The notes under the pieces are model-generated. The model had not been told where the DNA came from. It ran no database searches and saw only the letters and a program-made list of their open reading frames with translations. Positions 39,407 to 48,500 of a DNA stretch of 64,000 bases are shown in pieces; the first letter of the stretch is position 1; the number at the start of each line of letters is the position of its first letter. The position numbers and the translations under genes were made by a program. This DNA is from Streptomyces cucumeris (GTDB lineage Bacteria; Actinomycetota; Actinomycetes; Streptomycetales; Streptomycetaceae): positions 1 to 64,000 of the forward strand of contig NZ_JANCLX010000039.1 in assembly GCF_024295805.1 (NCBI RefSeq), read 5' to 3'.

Positions 39407-40105
39407 ATGGCCAGGGACCTCCAGGAACGCATCAAGCGGCTGATCGTCGACCGGCGGCTGACGTCGGGGGCTCCGCTGCCCACCGAGACCGAGCTGATGG
39501 AGCTGCTCGGGGTCAGCCGCAACTCCGTACGCGAGGCGCTCAAGGCGCTCCAGGCGATGGGGATCGTGGAGATCCGGCACGGCTTCGGGACCTATGTCGG
39601 ACCCATGTCGATGGCCCCGATGATCGAGGGGCTGATCTTCCGCACCGTCGCCGGGCACTACCGGGGCGAGGAGAGCCTGCTCCAGTTGCTGGAGTTGCGC
39701 GAGGCCGTGGAGACCGGGCTGATAGCGCGGCTGGCCGGGCGGATACCGGAGGCGGACCTCGCCGAGCTGGACGCGCTCGTCCGGCGGATGGAGGCGGAGG
39801 CCGAGGGCGGGGCCGTGCGGGCGGAGACGGACCGGGCGTTCCACGCCGCGCTGTACCGGAGCCTGGACAACACCCTGCTGAGCGAGGTGCTGGAGGCGTT
39901 CTGGGACGCCTTCCACCGGGTGCGCACCGATCTGGTCGACATCCCGACCGACCCCAGGGTGACCTGTGCCCAGCACCGGCGGATCCTGGAGTCGGTGCGC
40001 TCGGGTGACGCGATGTGCGCGGAAGAGGCCGTCCGCGAGCACTTCGGAAACATCCGCACACGGCTCCGCTCACCGTTCTCCGGCGCCGAACAGCCCCCCG
40101 AGTAG
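39407..40105 (+). CDS. GntR/FadR-family transcriptional regulator
   Basis: 232 aa. N-terminal winged helix (LQERIKRLIVDRRLTSGAPL, PTETELMELLGVSRNSVREA, RHGFGTYVGP) and C-terminal FCD domain (LLELREAVETGLIARLAGR; later HRRILESVRSGD and AVREHF). The FCD domain binds a metal and small acid effectors. ATG 39407 sits after GGGGG; GTG 39386 is a longer alternative. Downstream 339-base gap leads to cslA. Confidence 0.92.
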   Translation: MARDLQERIKRLIVDRRLTSGAPLPTETELMELLGVSRNSVREALKALQAMGIVEIRHGFGTYVGPMSMAPMIEGLIFRTVAGHYRGEESLLQLLELREAVETGLIARLAGRIPEADLAELDALVRRMEAEAEGGAVRAETDRAFHAALYRSLDNTLLSEVLEAFWDAFHRVRTDLVDIPTDPRVTCAQHRRILESVRSGDAMCAEEAVREHFGNIRTRLRSPFSGAEQPPE

Positions 40106-40444
40106 TCGATTTTCGGCCACCGCGTGGCCACCTCCCCGTCATGGATTTGCCACCCCCGTCCCGGTTCGCCCCGGCGGCCCAGTGAATCCGGCCATCACGG
40201 GAACGAGTCGTTCCGTCACCCAACAACGACTCGCAACAGCAAAGTTGGTGGTCGAGGCGCTACCCGGACATGCGGGATCGACTTGTCAAGGATTTACTCA
40301 GCAAATAACCAGAAGATATTCCTTCCGCATCCGTACAGGTGTGTGCCTCCACTACTGTGCCGCCTACGGCCGAGGGGGGCGGTTCCGGCCGAACAGCACC
40401 GACGACACGCGCGCACGACCGCGCGCGTGCGGGGGGAATGACTC
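40106..40444. promoter_or_regulatory. Upstream region of cslA with 7-bp inverted repeat
   Basis: 339 bases without a gene. GGAACGA-G-TCGTTCC at 40200-40214 is a near-perfect palindrome and a candidate operator, possibly for the GntR regulator encoded just upstream. A locally AT-rich stretch at 40280-40325 includes TTGTCA at 40283-40288, a possible minus-35 for cslA. The minus-10 element is not clear. Confidence 0.45.
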
Positions 40445-42289
40445 ATGACGTCGACGCCTACCGGCGCCCGGCAGCCCGCGCACGAGCCCATCGAGCGGCA
40501 GCAGCCGTACGACTCGTCCACCACCACCCGCCTGCGGCTGCCGCGCCCGCTCCGGAACGGACCCGTCCGGCACCGGCGACGGCCCCTGCCGAAGTACGAC
40601 TACGAGCACTACAGCAGGCTGGCCGGACCACTCACCCGGCCCGAGCCGGACCGGCCGTACCGGGTGCGCTACCGCAGTCTGCTCGCGGACGAACCGCACC
40701 GGGTGCGGGCCGCGCTGCTGCTGGGCGCCGCCCCGCTGCTGTCCCTGGGGCTGCTGATCTGGCTGATGCAGCCCTCGCACTGGACCCAGCGGGAGGGCGC
40801 CGGCTCGACCCTGGTCGTGATGGACACCGTCATGCTGGTCTCGATCGGGCTGATCGAGCTGTTCCGCACGATGAACGTGCTGTCCAACGCCCATGCCACG
40901 CTCGTCGCCCGCGACCCCGTGCCCGTCATCCCCGAGACCGGGACCAAGGTCGCCTTCATCACCACCTTCGTACCCGGCAAGGAGCCGCTGGAGATGGTGA
41001 CCAAGACGCTGGAGGCGGCGATCCGGCTGCGCCACCGCGGCGTACTGCACATCTGGCTGCTGGACGAGGGCGACGACCCGGAGGTCAAGGAGGTCTGCCG
41101 GAGGCTGGGCGTCCATCACTTCTCCCGCAAGGGCGTGGCCGAGTGGAACCAGCCGAAAGGCCCGCACCGGGCCAAGACCAAGCACGGCAACTACAACGCC
41201 TGGCTGGAGGCCCACGGCGACGCCTATGACTTCTTCGCCTCGGTCGACACCGACCACGTCCCGCTGCCGAACTACCTGGAGCGGATGCTCGGCTACTTCC
41301 GCGACCCGGACGTGGCCTTCGTCGTCGGCCCGCAGGTCTACGGGAACTACGACACGGCCGTCACCAAGGCGGCCGAGAGCCAACAGTTCCTGTTCCACGC
41401 GCTGATCCAGCGGGCGGGGAACGCCTACCGCGGTCCGATGTTCGTGGGCACCAACAACGCGGTGCGGATCAGCGCCATCAAGGCGATCGGCGGACTGTAC
41501 GACTCGATCACCGAGGACATGGCCACCGGTTTCGAGCTGCACCGGCACCGCAACCGGGCCACCGGCCGCCACTGGACCTCGGTCTACACCCCGGACGTCC
41601 TGGCGGTGGGCGAGGGCCCGACCGCCTGGACCGACTTCTTCACCCAGCAGCTTCGCTGGTCACGCGGTACCTACGAGACGATCCTCAAGCAGTTCTGGAA
41701 GGCGCCGTTCAGCCTGCCGCCGGGCAAGCTCTTCAACTACACCCTGATGGTGATCTTCTATCCGATGTCGGCGCTGAACTGGATCCTGGCCGCGCTGAGC
41801 TGTGCGCTGTTCCTGGGATTCGGGGCGTCCGGCATCGAGATCGACCCCGCCATCTGGATGATGCTCTACGGCAATGCCTCCGCCCTCCAGATCGGCCTCT
41901 ACATCTGGAACCGCAGGCACAACGTCTCCCCGCATGAACCGGAAGGCTCCGGCGGGGTCGCCGGAATGGTGATGTCCGCGCTGGCCGCGCCGGTCTACGC
42001 CCGTTCGCTCTTCGATGCCGTACTGCGCCGCAAGAGCCGCTTCGTGGTGACCCCCAAGGGCGACTCCTCGAGTCCCGACACCCTCTTCGGTACGTTCCGG
42101 ATCCATCTTTTCTTCCTGGTGGTCTTCGGCGGGTCGCTCGCCTCTTCCTTCTACTTCGGCCACAGTCATCCAGCGATGACCGTTTGGGCATCACTCGCCC
42201 TGGCTGTCTCAGCCGCGCCGATCATCGCCTGGTGGTGGACCGTCCGCCAGGAGAAACGGAAAACGCAGCCCGCCCTTGGGGGACGATAG
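40445..42289 (+). CDS. cslA: CslA, cellulose synthase-like family 2 glycosyltransferase
   Basis: 614 aa membrane GT2. The catalytic motifs are all present: LLDEGDDPEV, the DxD-type SVDTDHVP, TEDMATGF and QQLRWSRG (QxxRW). Two N-terminal and several C-terminal transmembrane segments flank the cytosolic catalytic region; the first 70 residues are polar and disordered. In Streptomyces CslA makes a beta-glucan-containing polymer at hyphal tips and is needed for pellet formation and morphogenesis. GGGGGGAA precedes ATG. glxA begins four bases downstream. Confidence 0.95.
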   Translation: MTSTPTGARQPAHEPIERQQPYDSSTTTRLRLPRPLRNGPVRHRRRPLPKYDYEHYSRLAGPLTRPEPDRPYRVRYRSLLADEPHRVRAALLLGAAPLLSLGLLIWLMQPSHWTQREGAGSTLVVMDTVMLVSIGLIELFRTMNVLSNAHATLVARDPVPVIPETGTKVAFITTFVPGKEPLEMVTKTLEAAIRLRHRGVLHIWLLDEGDDPEVKEVCRRLGVHHFSRKGVAEWNQPKGPHRAKTKHGNYNAWLEAHGDAYDFFASVDTDHVPLPNYLERMLGYFRDPDVAFVVGPQVYGNYDTAVTKAAESQQFLFHALIQRAGNAYRGPMFVGTNNAVRISAIKAIGGLYDSITEDMATGFELHRHRNRATGRHWTSVYTPDVLAVGEGPTAWTDFFTQQLRWSRGTYETILKQFWKAPFSLPPGKLFNYTLMVIFYPMSALNWILAALSCALFLGFGASGIEIDPAIWMMLYGNASALQIGLYIWNRRHNVSPHEPEGSGGVAGMVMSALAAPVYARSLFDAVLRRKSRFVVTPKGDSSSPDTLFGTFRIHLFFLVVFGGSLASSFYFGHSHPAMTVWASLALAVSAAPIIAWWWTVRQEKRKTQPALGGR

Positions 42290-42292
42290 AAA

Positions 42293-44287
42293 GTGAAGTA
42301 CCGACCGAGTCGTCGCACCCGCCGCTTCGGGATCGGTGCGGCGGCGATCATCGTGGTGGCCGGGATGAACGGCCCGGCCCTCTATCGCTTCAGCTCCGAG
42401 AAGTACCACACCTACAAGATCAACCAACCGGAGTACAAAGCCGAGAACGGCCACTGGGACGTGGTGAACGTCCCGGAGGAGTACCGCATCAACACCATCC
42501 ACGCGGCATTGCTCCACACGGGGAAGGTGCTGCTGGTCGCGGGCTCCGGCAACAACGCCAAGAACTTCGACGCCAAATCCTTCCGCAGCGTGCTGTGGGA
42601 CCCGGAGAAGAACACCTACAAGAACATCCCGACCCCCAAGGACCTCTTCTGCGCCGGGCACACCCAGCTCCCGGACGGGAAGTTGCTGGTGGCGGGCGGC
42701 ACCCAGCGCTATGAGAAGCTCCGGGGCGATGTCGAGAAGGCGGGCGGACTGATGTTCGTCCACAACGAGAACCCGGACAAGCCCAAGACCTTCCCGGCCG
42801 GCACCCGCTTCACCGGCAAGGAGACCGGCAGGACCTTCGAGTCCAAGGACCCGGTCCTGGTCCCGCGCGCCAAGAAGACCAAGAGCGCCAGGACCGGAAA
42901 GGTCAAGGTCTCCCCCAGTACCGCGCGGGTGTACGTCGAGGCGCTGCGGAAAGGCAAGAAGTACCAGACCGGCACCGAGGACAATTTCCGGATCGCCGGG
43001 CTCAAGGGCAAGGACAAGCGCAACTTCTACGGCATCGCGCAGAAGCTCTCGTTCGACAAGAAGGACTTCCAGGGCATCAAGGAAGCCTATGAATTCGATC
43101 CGGTGGCCGAGCGCTACATCACGGTCGACCCCATGAACGAGGCCCGCTGGTACCCGACGCTGACCACCCTTCAGGACGGCCGGGTGCTCTCGGTCTCCGG
43201 ACTGGACGAGATCGGTCAGGTCGTGCCGGGCAAGAACGAGATCTACAACCCGAAGACCAAGAAGTGGAAGTACCTCAAGAAGAAGCGGTTCTTCCCGACC
43301 TATCCGGCGCTCTTCCTCACCGACAAGGGCCGCATCTTCTACACCGGGTCCAACGCCGGATACGGCCCCGACGACAAGGGCCGGGTCCCCGGCGTCTGGG
43401 ACCTGAAGAGCAACAAGTTCGACGTGGTGCCGGGCATCAGTGACCCCGGGCTGCTGGAGACCTCGATGTCCGTACTGCTGCCCCCGGCACAGGACCAGCG
43501 GTACATGGTCCTCGGCGGCGGCGGGGTCGGCGAGGACTCCCGGGCCACCGCCAAGACCCGGATCGTCGATCTGCACGCGAACGATCCGCGCTTCAAGGAC
43601 GGTCCGGACCTGTACGCCGAGGCCCGCTACCCCAGCAGTGTGGTCCTCCCCGATGACACCGTGCTGACCACCAACGGCTCGGGCGACTACCGCGGCCGCG
43701 GCGACAGCAACGTGCTCAAGGCCGAGATCTACGACCCGCGGACCAACACCTCGCGTTCGGTGGCCGACCCGCTGGTGGGCCGGAACTACCACTCCGGCGC
43801 GCTGCTGCTGCCGGACGGCCGGGTGATGACCTTCGGCTCGGACTCGCTCTTCAGCGACAAGGCCAACACCAAGCCGGGCGAGTTCCAGCAGCAGATCGAC
43901 ATCTACACCCCGCCGTACCTCTACCGGGACTCCCGGCCGAAGCTCACCGACACCGGCCCCCGGACGGTCCGGCGCGGCGGTACGACGACATACGCCACCT
44001 CCCGCCCCTCGGCGGTCAAGAAGGTGCGGCTGATCCGGCCCAGCTCCTTCACCCATGTCACCAATGTGGAGCAGCGGTCGATCGCGGTGGACTTCGAGCG
44101 GAAGAAGGACGGCATCACGGTCCGGCTGCCCAGGGAGTCCTCGCTGGTGCCGCCCGGCTGGTACATGCTCAACGCCGTCGACAAGGAGGGCACTCCGTCG
44201 GAGGCGGTCTGGGTGAAGGTGCCCGGCGGCAAGGCCGCCAAGGCCAAGGCCAAGGCGAAGAAGGGCGCCGGAGCCGGACGGGACTGA
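42293..44287 (+). CDS. glxA: GlxA, radical copper oxidase (galactose oxidase-like)
   Basis: 664 aa. N-terminal membrane anchor (about 11-31), then a kelch-type beta propeller and a C-terminal immunoglobulin-like domain. LFCAGHTQLPDG carries the cross-link Cys (about 120), WYPTLTTLQDGRVLSVSG and RNYHSGALLLPDG supply Tyr and His ligands, and FTHVTNVEQRS the C-terminal His. The family forms a Cys-Tyr radical cofactor with one copper and acts on the glycan made by CslA. GTG start. Directly coupled to cslA. The last 20 residues are Lys/Ala-rich. Confidence 0.95.
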   Translation: MKYRPSRRTRRFGIGAAAIIVVAGMNGPALYRFSSEKYHTYKINQPEYKAENGHWDVVNVPEEYRINTIHAALLHTGKVLLVAGSGNNAKNFDAKSFRSVLWDPEKNTYKNIPTPKDLFCAGHTQLPDGKLLVAGGTQRYEKLRGDVEKAGGLMFVHNENPDKPKTFPAGTRFTGKETGRTFESKDPVLVPRAKKTKSARTGKVKVSPSTARVYVEALRKGKKYQTGTEDNFRIAGLKGKDKRNFYGIAQKLSFDKKDFQGIKEAYEFDPVAERYITVDPMNEARWYPTLTTLQDGRVLSVSGLDEIGQVVPGKNEIYNPKTKKWKYLKKKRFFPTYPALFLTDKGRIFYTGSNAGYGPDDKGRVPGVWDLKSNKFDVVPGISDPGLLETSMSVLLPPAQDQRYMVLGGGGVGEDSRATAKTRIVDLHANDPRFKDGPDLYAEARYPSSVVLPDDTVLTTNGSGDYRGRGDSNVLKAEIYDPRTNTSRSVADPLVGRNYHSGALLLPDGRVMTFGSDSLFSDKANTKPGEFQQQIDIYTPPYLYRDSRPKLTDTGPRTVRRGGTTTYATSRPSAVKKVRLIRPSSFTHVTNVEQRSIAVDFERKKDGITVRLPRESSLVPPGWYMLNAVDKEGTPSEAVWVKVPGGKAAKAKAKAKKGAGAGRD

Positions 44288-44304
44288 GCGGACCCGGCGG
44301 ACAA

Positions 44305-44336
44305 GGTGGCGCCGTTCCGGCCGGAACGGCGCCACC
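44305..44336. terminator. 32-bp perfect palindrome terminator
   Basis: GGTGGCGCCGTTCCGG followed immediately by its reverse complement, with no spacer, between convergent glxA and the GH6 gene. It can form a 14- to 16-bp stem on either transcript. Downstream, short imperfect copies of ATACGGCGTCGGCG occur at about 44355-44395. Confidence 0.85.
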
Positions 44337-44375
44337 GGCGCTCATGCGGCGTTAACGCCCATACGGCGTCGGCGC

Positions 44376-45455
44376 TTATACGGCGTCGGCGTTACGGACG
44401 AGGTCGAGCGCGTACCGCGGCCACCACTGACCGGCCTTGGGGCCGCCCTTGCAGGTGCCGTCCGACTCGCCCGGACGCTTGATCCACAGATAGGCGTCGA
44501 CCCGGTCGTCCCCGGTGTCGGTGGTCGGGGACTCACCCAGCGCGCGGCCCGTGGGGTTGCACCACGCCTGGTGGTCCTTCCCCGGGGCCGGTCCGTTCCC
44601 GTTCCGGCTGGTGTCGATCACGAACGGCTTGCCGCCGACCATCGCCGACAGCTTCTTGCCGTAGGCGATGTTCTCCTTCGTGGTCTGGTAGTTGGAGATA
44701 TTGAGCGCGAAGCCGTCGGCCTTGGCGATCCCCGCCCGCTTCAGCGGCTGCGCCATCCGGCGCGGATCGGTGATCCAGCGCGGGTTCCCGGCGTCCAGGT
44801 AGACCTTGGTGCGCGGCAGCCCCTTGAGCTTGTCGATCGCGCCGGTCAGCAGGTCGTACCGCTCCTCGTGGAACTTCTTGGGCGTACAGCCGTCCACCAC
44901 GTGCGGCAGCGCGTCGGGCTCCAGGATGACGGTCGCGGAGCGATTGCCGATCCCACGGACCGCCTTGTCCAGCCAGGCGCGGTAGGCATTGCCGTCCGCG
45001 GCGCCGCCCTTGCTGTACTGCCCGCAGTCACGGTGCGGGATCTCGTAGAAGACCAGCAGCGCGCTGCGGTCGGCCGCGGCGGCGGCGTGGGTGAAACCGC
45101 TCGCCTGCCCCTCGGGGTTGTCCAGTCCGAGCCACTCCGCGACCGGCTGGTCGGCGATCTTCTCTATCAGCCGCGCCTGGCCCCGCTCGCCCTTCTTGCG
45201 GTACGCCGCGACCTGCTTGGCGGCGCTCCCGTCCGGGTTCACCCAGTACGGCACGGTGGCCTTGGGCCGCTGCCGGGACCGCTCGGCCGAGGCGGATCGG
45301 TCGCCGTCACCACCGCCCGAGGAGCCGAAGCAGCCGGAGAGCGTCACCAGCGACAGCAGGGCTCCGGCCGTCGAGACGGCACGGGTACGGCCACGGGCGC
45401 GACGGCTGCGAAGACGGACAACGTGATGCCGACGGCGCGTGTAACTGCCGTACAT
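44376..45455 (-). CDS. GH6 family cellulase/cellobiohydrolase lipoprotein
   Basis: 359 aa. A Tat-like basic N-terminus (RRRHHVVRLRSRRARGRTR) and a lipobox LSGC near residue 42 indicate a membrane-anchored exported enzyme. Family 6 features: VPYWVNPDGSAA, LLVFYEIPHRDCGQYSKGGA with the catalytic Asp, ATVILEPDALPHV, KVYLDAGNPRWI and FVIDTSRNGNGP. GGGGGAG precedes ATG 45455; the longer frame is not needed. Convergent with glxA; an endoglucanase next to cslA-glxA is the known Streptomyces arrangement (CslZ-like), where it trims the nascent glucan. Confidence 0.92.
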   Translation of the reverse strand: MYGSYTRRRHHVVRLRSRRARGRTRAVSTAGALLSLVTLSGCFGSSGGGDGDRSASAERSRQRPKATVPYWVNPDGSAAKQVAAYRKKGERGQARLIEKIADQPVAEWLGLDNPEGQASGFTHAAAAADRSALLVFYEIPHRDCGQYSKGGAADGNAYRAWLDKAVRGIGNRSATVILEPDALPHVVDGCTPKKFHEERYDLLTGAIDKLKGLPRTKVYLDAGNPRWITDPRRMAQPLKRAGIAKADGFALNISNYQTTKENIAYGKKLSAMVGGKPFVIDTSRNGNGPAPGKDHQAWCNPTGRALGESPTTDTGDDRVDAYLWIKRPGESDGTCKGGPKAGQWWPRYALDLVRNADAV

Positions 45456-45770
45456 CCACTCCCCCTTGGGTGCACGCTGCGAGGAACACGCCGTGGTCCC
45501 CCGGCGGGACAAGACCGGTCGAATCAATCCTTACACAACGCGCCGGAGGCTCGGGGACGCATCGGCGACCCCGGCCCGCGTTTTCGCCCCGCCGCACTAA
45601 AAGCCCCGCGGGCGGAACCGTGACGTGCCGTCATACGTCCGCGCCCGCGTCACGGCTGGTCGAGCCCACGCGGCGGAGCCGGTACCTCCGCACAGCCCCG
45701 CGCCCCTCCGGGGTGCGACCGCCGGGCCTGTGCGTGGCGGGTCTCACACCGGGCGGTGGGGAGAACCCCG
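45456..45770. other. 315-base intergenic region between GH6 and sortase genes
   Basis: No supported gene. It should carry the GH6 promoter. GCCCGCG at 45574-45580 and CGCGGGC at 45607-45613 flank a 26-base interval containing TTTT and AAAA; this could serve as a terminator for one side, but is weak. No clear promoter boxes. Confidence 0.4.
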
Positions 45771-46541
45771 TCAGCGTGAGTCACCGCCCGCGGCGCCCAC
45801 CGGATGCGCCGGCTTCCCGTCCGTACCCGTCAGATACGCGGAGACCACCACATTGGCGCTGTAGGACCGGGTCTCCGGGTCGAACCGGCCCCCGCAGGTG
45901 ATCAGCCGCAGTTCGGCCCGGTCCCGGGTGTGCGCCCCGTACGCCCGCCGGGCGTCGAAGCGTTCATTGGGCATCAGCTCGACGCTCTCCACGGTGAACT
46001 CCGCCGTGGTGCCGTCGGTCCGCGCGATCCGCACGGCGGCCCCGCGCCGGAGGTCGCCCAGCCCGTGGAAGACCGCGGGCCGGGACCGAGTGTCGAGATG
46101 ACCCACCAACAGGGCGGCGCCCGCGGAACCGGGTTCGGGGCCTGCGCGGTACCAGCCGACCGTACCGGCCCGGTCGTACGGCGGCGGTTTGAGCGCGCCC
46201 TCACGGTCCAGACCGCCGGCGACGACCGGCGCCCGGATCCCCGCCGCCTCGATCTCGACGCTCTTCGGGCGCGCGGACGGCAGCGGGGCGTGCGCCGGGG
46301 GCAGCGGATGCGCGGGCGGGCGTCCGACCGCGGCCACATCGCCGGTCATCGGCACCGATCCGCCCGTCCCCTCCGTGGTGTCCCGGCCCCACATCCACAG
46401 GCCGAGCAGCAGCACCGCCCAGGCGACGCCCATGGCCAGCCGTCCGGCGCCGCGGAACCTCCGGGCCCCGCTCCCGCCGTCCTCGTCCCCGGAGCCGCCG
46501 CCCCGGCCGCTTCCCGTTCCGTATCCGTATCCGTCCATCAC
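45771..46541 (-). CDS. Class F sortase
   Basis: 256 aa. N-terminal Gly-rich cytosolic tail, one transmembrane helix (about 34-51), then the sortase barrel with catalytic His148 (LLVGHLDTRS), Cys216 (LRLITCGG) and Arg225 (ETRSYSAN). VGWYRAGPEPGSAGAALLVG is typical of class F of Actinobacteria. GTG 46541 overlaps the upstream stop as GTGA. It is a cell-surface transpeptidase or protease; substrates of class F enzymes are poorly known. Confidence 0.92.
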   Translation of the reverse strand: MMDGYGYGTGSGRGGGSGDEDGGSGARRFRGAGRLAMGVAWAVLLLGLWMWGRDTTEGTGGSVPMTGDVAAVGRPPAHPLPPAHAPLPSARPKSVEIEAAGIRAPVVAGGLDREGALKPPPYDRAGTVGWYRAGPEPGSAGAALLVGHLDTRSRPAVFHGLGDLRRGAAVRIARTDGTTAEFTVESVELMPNERFDARRAYGAHTRDRAELRLITCGGRFDPETRSYSANVVVSAYLTGTDGKPAHPVGAAGGDSR

Positions 46542-47098
46542 GCCCGGCCCACCCTCGGACCGGAGGGACGGCGGCGGCGCCGGTGCACCGCGAGTCCGCC
46601 CACGGCGAGCGCCGTAGCGCCGGAGAGCGCCAGGCCGTACGCCTCCGCGCCGCCGAAGTCCTCGCGCATCCGCTCACCGGCGGGCGCGCTGCCCCCGCCG
46701 CCCGCGTGCGCCGGGGCGATGGGCGAGGGCGGGTGCTCGACGGCGACGGACACCTTCTCCCGCGCGTCCGCGGCGCTCGCCGGGTCACCGCAGTCCACGG
46801 TGACCCGGTGGGCGCCGCTCGTCGCGGTGGAGCGGATCGTCGCCTCGCTGAACAGCCCGTCCCCCTCCGGCGTCAGCTCGGCGTCGTCGACGAACACCGC
46901 GGACGAGGCGGTGGCCACCTTGCCGGGACAGCCGAAGGCGCGCACCTCCACCTCGGCACCGGCGGGAACGGCGAGCGGGCCGACCCGGATCGTGGCGGAA
47001 CCGTCGTGCCGCTGACCGGCGAGAGCCGGAGCGGCGACGGAACAGAGAGTGACGGAGCCCAGAACGACGGAACAGAGAGTGAGGGCGACTGAGCGCAT
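46538..47098 (-). CDS. Secreted/surface protein with C-terminal membrane helix, coupled to sortase F
   Basis: 186 aa. Signal peptide cleaved near ALAG (about 28), a beta-rich extracellular domain with two Cys pairs (RAFGCPGKV, VTVDCGDPAS), then a proline/glycine linker and a C-terminal hydrophobic segment YGLALSGATALAVGGLAVH followed by an Arg-rich tail. No LPxTG-like motif is obvious. GGAGGAGG precedes ATG. Overlap with the sortase gene suggests a functional pair. Confidence 0.8.
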   Translation of the reverse strand: MRSVALTLCSVVLGSVTLCSVAAPALAGQRHDGSATIRVGPLAVPAGAEVEVRAFGCPGKVATASSAVFVDDAELTPEGDGLFSEATIRSTATSGAHRVTVDCGDPASAADAREKVSVAVEHPPSPIAPAHAGGGGSAPAGERMREDFGGAEAYGLALSGATALAVGGLAVHRRRRRPSGPRVGRA

Positions 47099-47247
47099 GG
47101 TGAACCTCCTCCACTCACGAGGCTCACGCGCCCGGCCGGGGCCCGCATCCGCTGCGGACCCCGAGTGCGCCGAACGGGTCGCCCGGCGTTCCGCGGAGGT
47201 TCAGGGAGGTCCGGACGAGTTCAGGGGTCCGGAGAGGTCCGGGGCGT

Positions 47248-48030
47248 TCAGCGGATGCGATCGACCAGGTCGGCGATGGAGTCGACCACGCTGGACGGCC
47301 GGTAGGGGAACCGGTCGACCTCCTCGCCCTTGGTGACCCCGGTGAGGACGAGGAAGGTCTCCATACCCGCCTCAAGCCCGGCCCGCACATCGGTGTCCAT
47401 CCGGTCGCCGATCATCGCGCTGGACTCGGAGTGCGCGCCGATCACATTCAGCCCGGCCCGCATCATCAGCGGATTGGGCTTGCCGACGAAGTACGGCTCC
47501 TGGCCGGTCGCCCGGGTGATCAGCGCGGCCACCGACCCGGTGGCGGGCAGCGCGCCCTCGGCCGAGGGGCCGATCTCGTCGGGGTTGGTGGCGATGAACC
47601 GCGCACCGTCGTTGATCAGGCGGATGGCCTTGGTCAGCGACTCGAAGCTGTAGGTACGGGTCTCCCCCAGCACTACGTAGTCCGGCTCCACGTCGGTGAG
47701 GACGTAGCCGATGTCGTGCAGCGCGGTGGTCAGCCCCGCCTCACCGATGACATACGCGGTGCCGTCGGGCCGCTGCTCGTCCAGGAACTGGGCGGTGGCC
47801 AGCGCCGACGTCCAGATGTTGGCCACCGGCACATCGAGCCCGATCCGGGCCAGCCGGGCCTGGAGGTCGCGCGGGGTGTAGATGGAGTTGTTGGTCAACA
47901 CGAGGAAGGGCGTACCGGTCTCCCGCAGCCGCTTCACGAAGGCGTCCGCACCCGGGACGGGTATCCCCTCGTGCATCAGCACGCCATCCATGTCGGTGAG
48001 CCATGACTCGATCGGCTTGCGCTCTGCCAC
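47248..48030 (-). CDS. HAD-IIA family sugar-phosphate phosphatase (NagD-like)
   Basis: 260 aa. Motif I is LTDMDGVLMHEG (nucleophile Asp, DMDGV), motif II LTNNSIYT, the IIA cap lies between, and motif III/IV are KPNPLMMRAGL and MIGDRMDTDVRAGLEAGM. GTG at 48030 with GGAGAG upstream is preferred over the longer frame. A cytoplasmic hydrolase of small phosphorylated metabolites; in vivo substrate unknown. Confidence 0.93.
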   Translation of the reverse strand: MAERKPIESWLTDMDGVLMHEGIPVPGADAFVKRLRETGTPFLVLTNNSIYTPRDLQARLARIGLDVPVANIWTSALATAQFLDEQRPDGTAYVIGEAGLTTALHDIGYVLTDVEPDYVVLGETRTYSFESLTKAIRLINDGARFIATNPDEIGPSAEGALPATGSVAALITRATGQEPYFVGKPNPLMMRAGLNVIGAHSESSAMIGDRMDTDVRAGLEAGMETFLVLTGVTKGEEVDRFPYRPSSVVDSIADLVDRIR

Positions 48031-48278
48031 TGATTGCTCTCCGCTCGGTTCGACCACTGAGGGCACTGAGGGTCGGCACGACCGCGGGGACCGGGCCGAC
48101 CGGCTGGCGACGCCCTCAGCCTAACCGGGCAGGACAGCGGGGTAACCGGCCGCGTCACGGTGGGCCGCGGCCGTCCAGCGCGACAGACCCGCACAGGTGT
48201 CTGATCCTGAGGAGGGGTGGCTTCCGCCCCGAGGGGTGGCTTTCGCCCCTGGACGAGCCGGACCGTAAGGAGACCGTC

Positions 48279-48467
48279 ATGGGCATGATGGACAAGCTGA
48301 AGGGCGCGCTCGGCAAGCACCCGGACAAGACCCGGCAGGCCGCGCGCAAGGGGGCCGACACGGCGGACAAGAAGACCGGCGGCAAGTACTCGGACCAGAT
48401 CCAGACCGGCTCGGACAAGCTCGACGACGAGCTGCGCCGCCGGGGCGAGGGGCCCCGGGGCCAGTAA
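48279..48467 (+). CDS. Small antitoxin-like protein (MT0933/Rv0909 type)
   Basis: 62 aa, highly charged. MDKLKGALGKHPDKTRQAA and KTGGKYSDQIQTGSDKLDD are the family signature. AAGGAG six bases before ATG. No toxin gene is adjacent, as is usual for the many Streptomyces copies. Upstream, at about 48211-48250, two imperfect copies of GAGGGGTGGCTTYCGCCCC are found. Confidence 0.88.
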   Translation: MGMMDKLKGALGKHPDKTRQAARKGADTADKKTGGKYSDQIQTGSDKLDDELRRRGEGPRGQ

Positions 48468-48500
48468 CCGCCGTATCCGCCGTATCCGCCGTAGCCGCTC

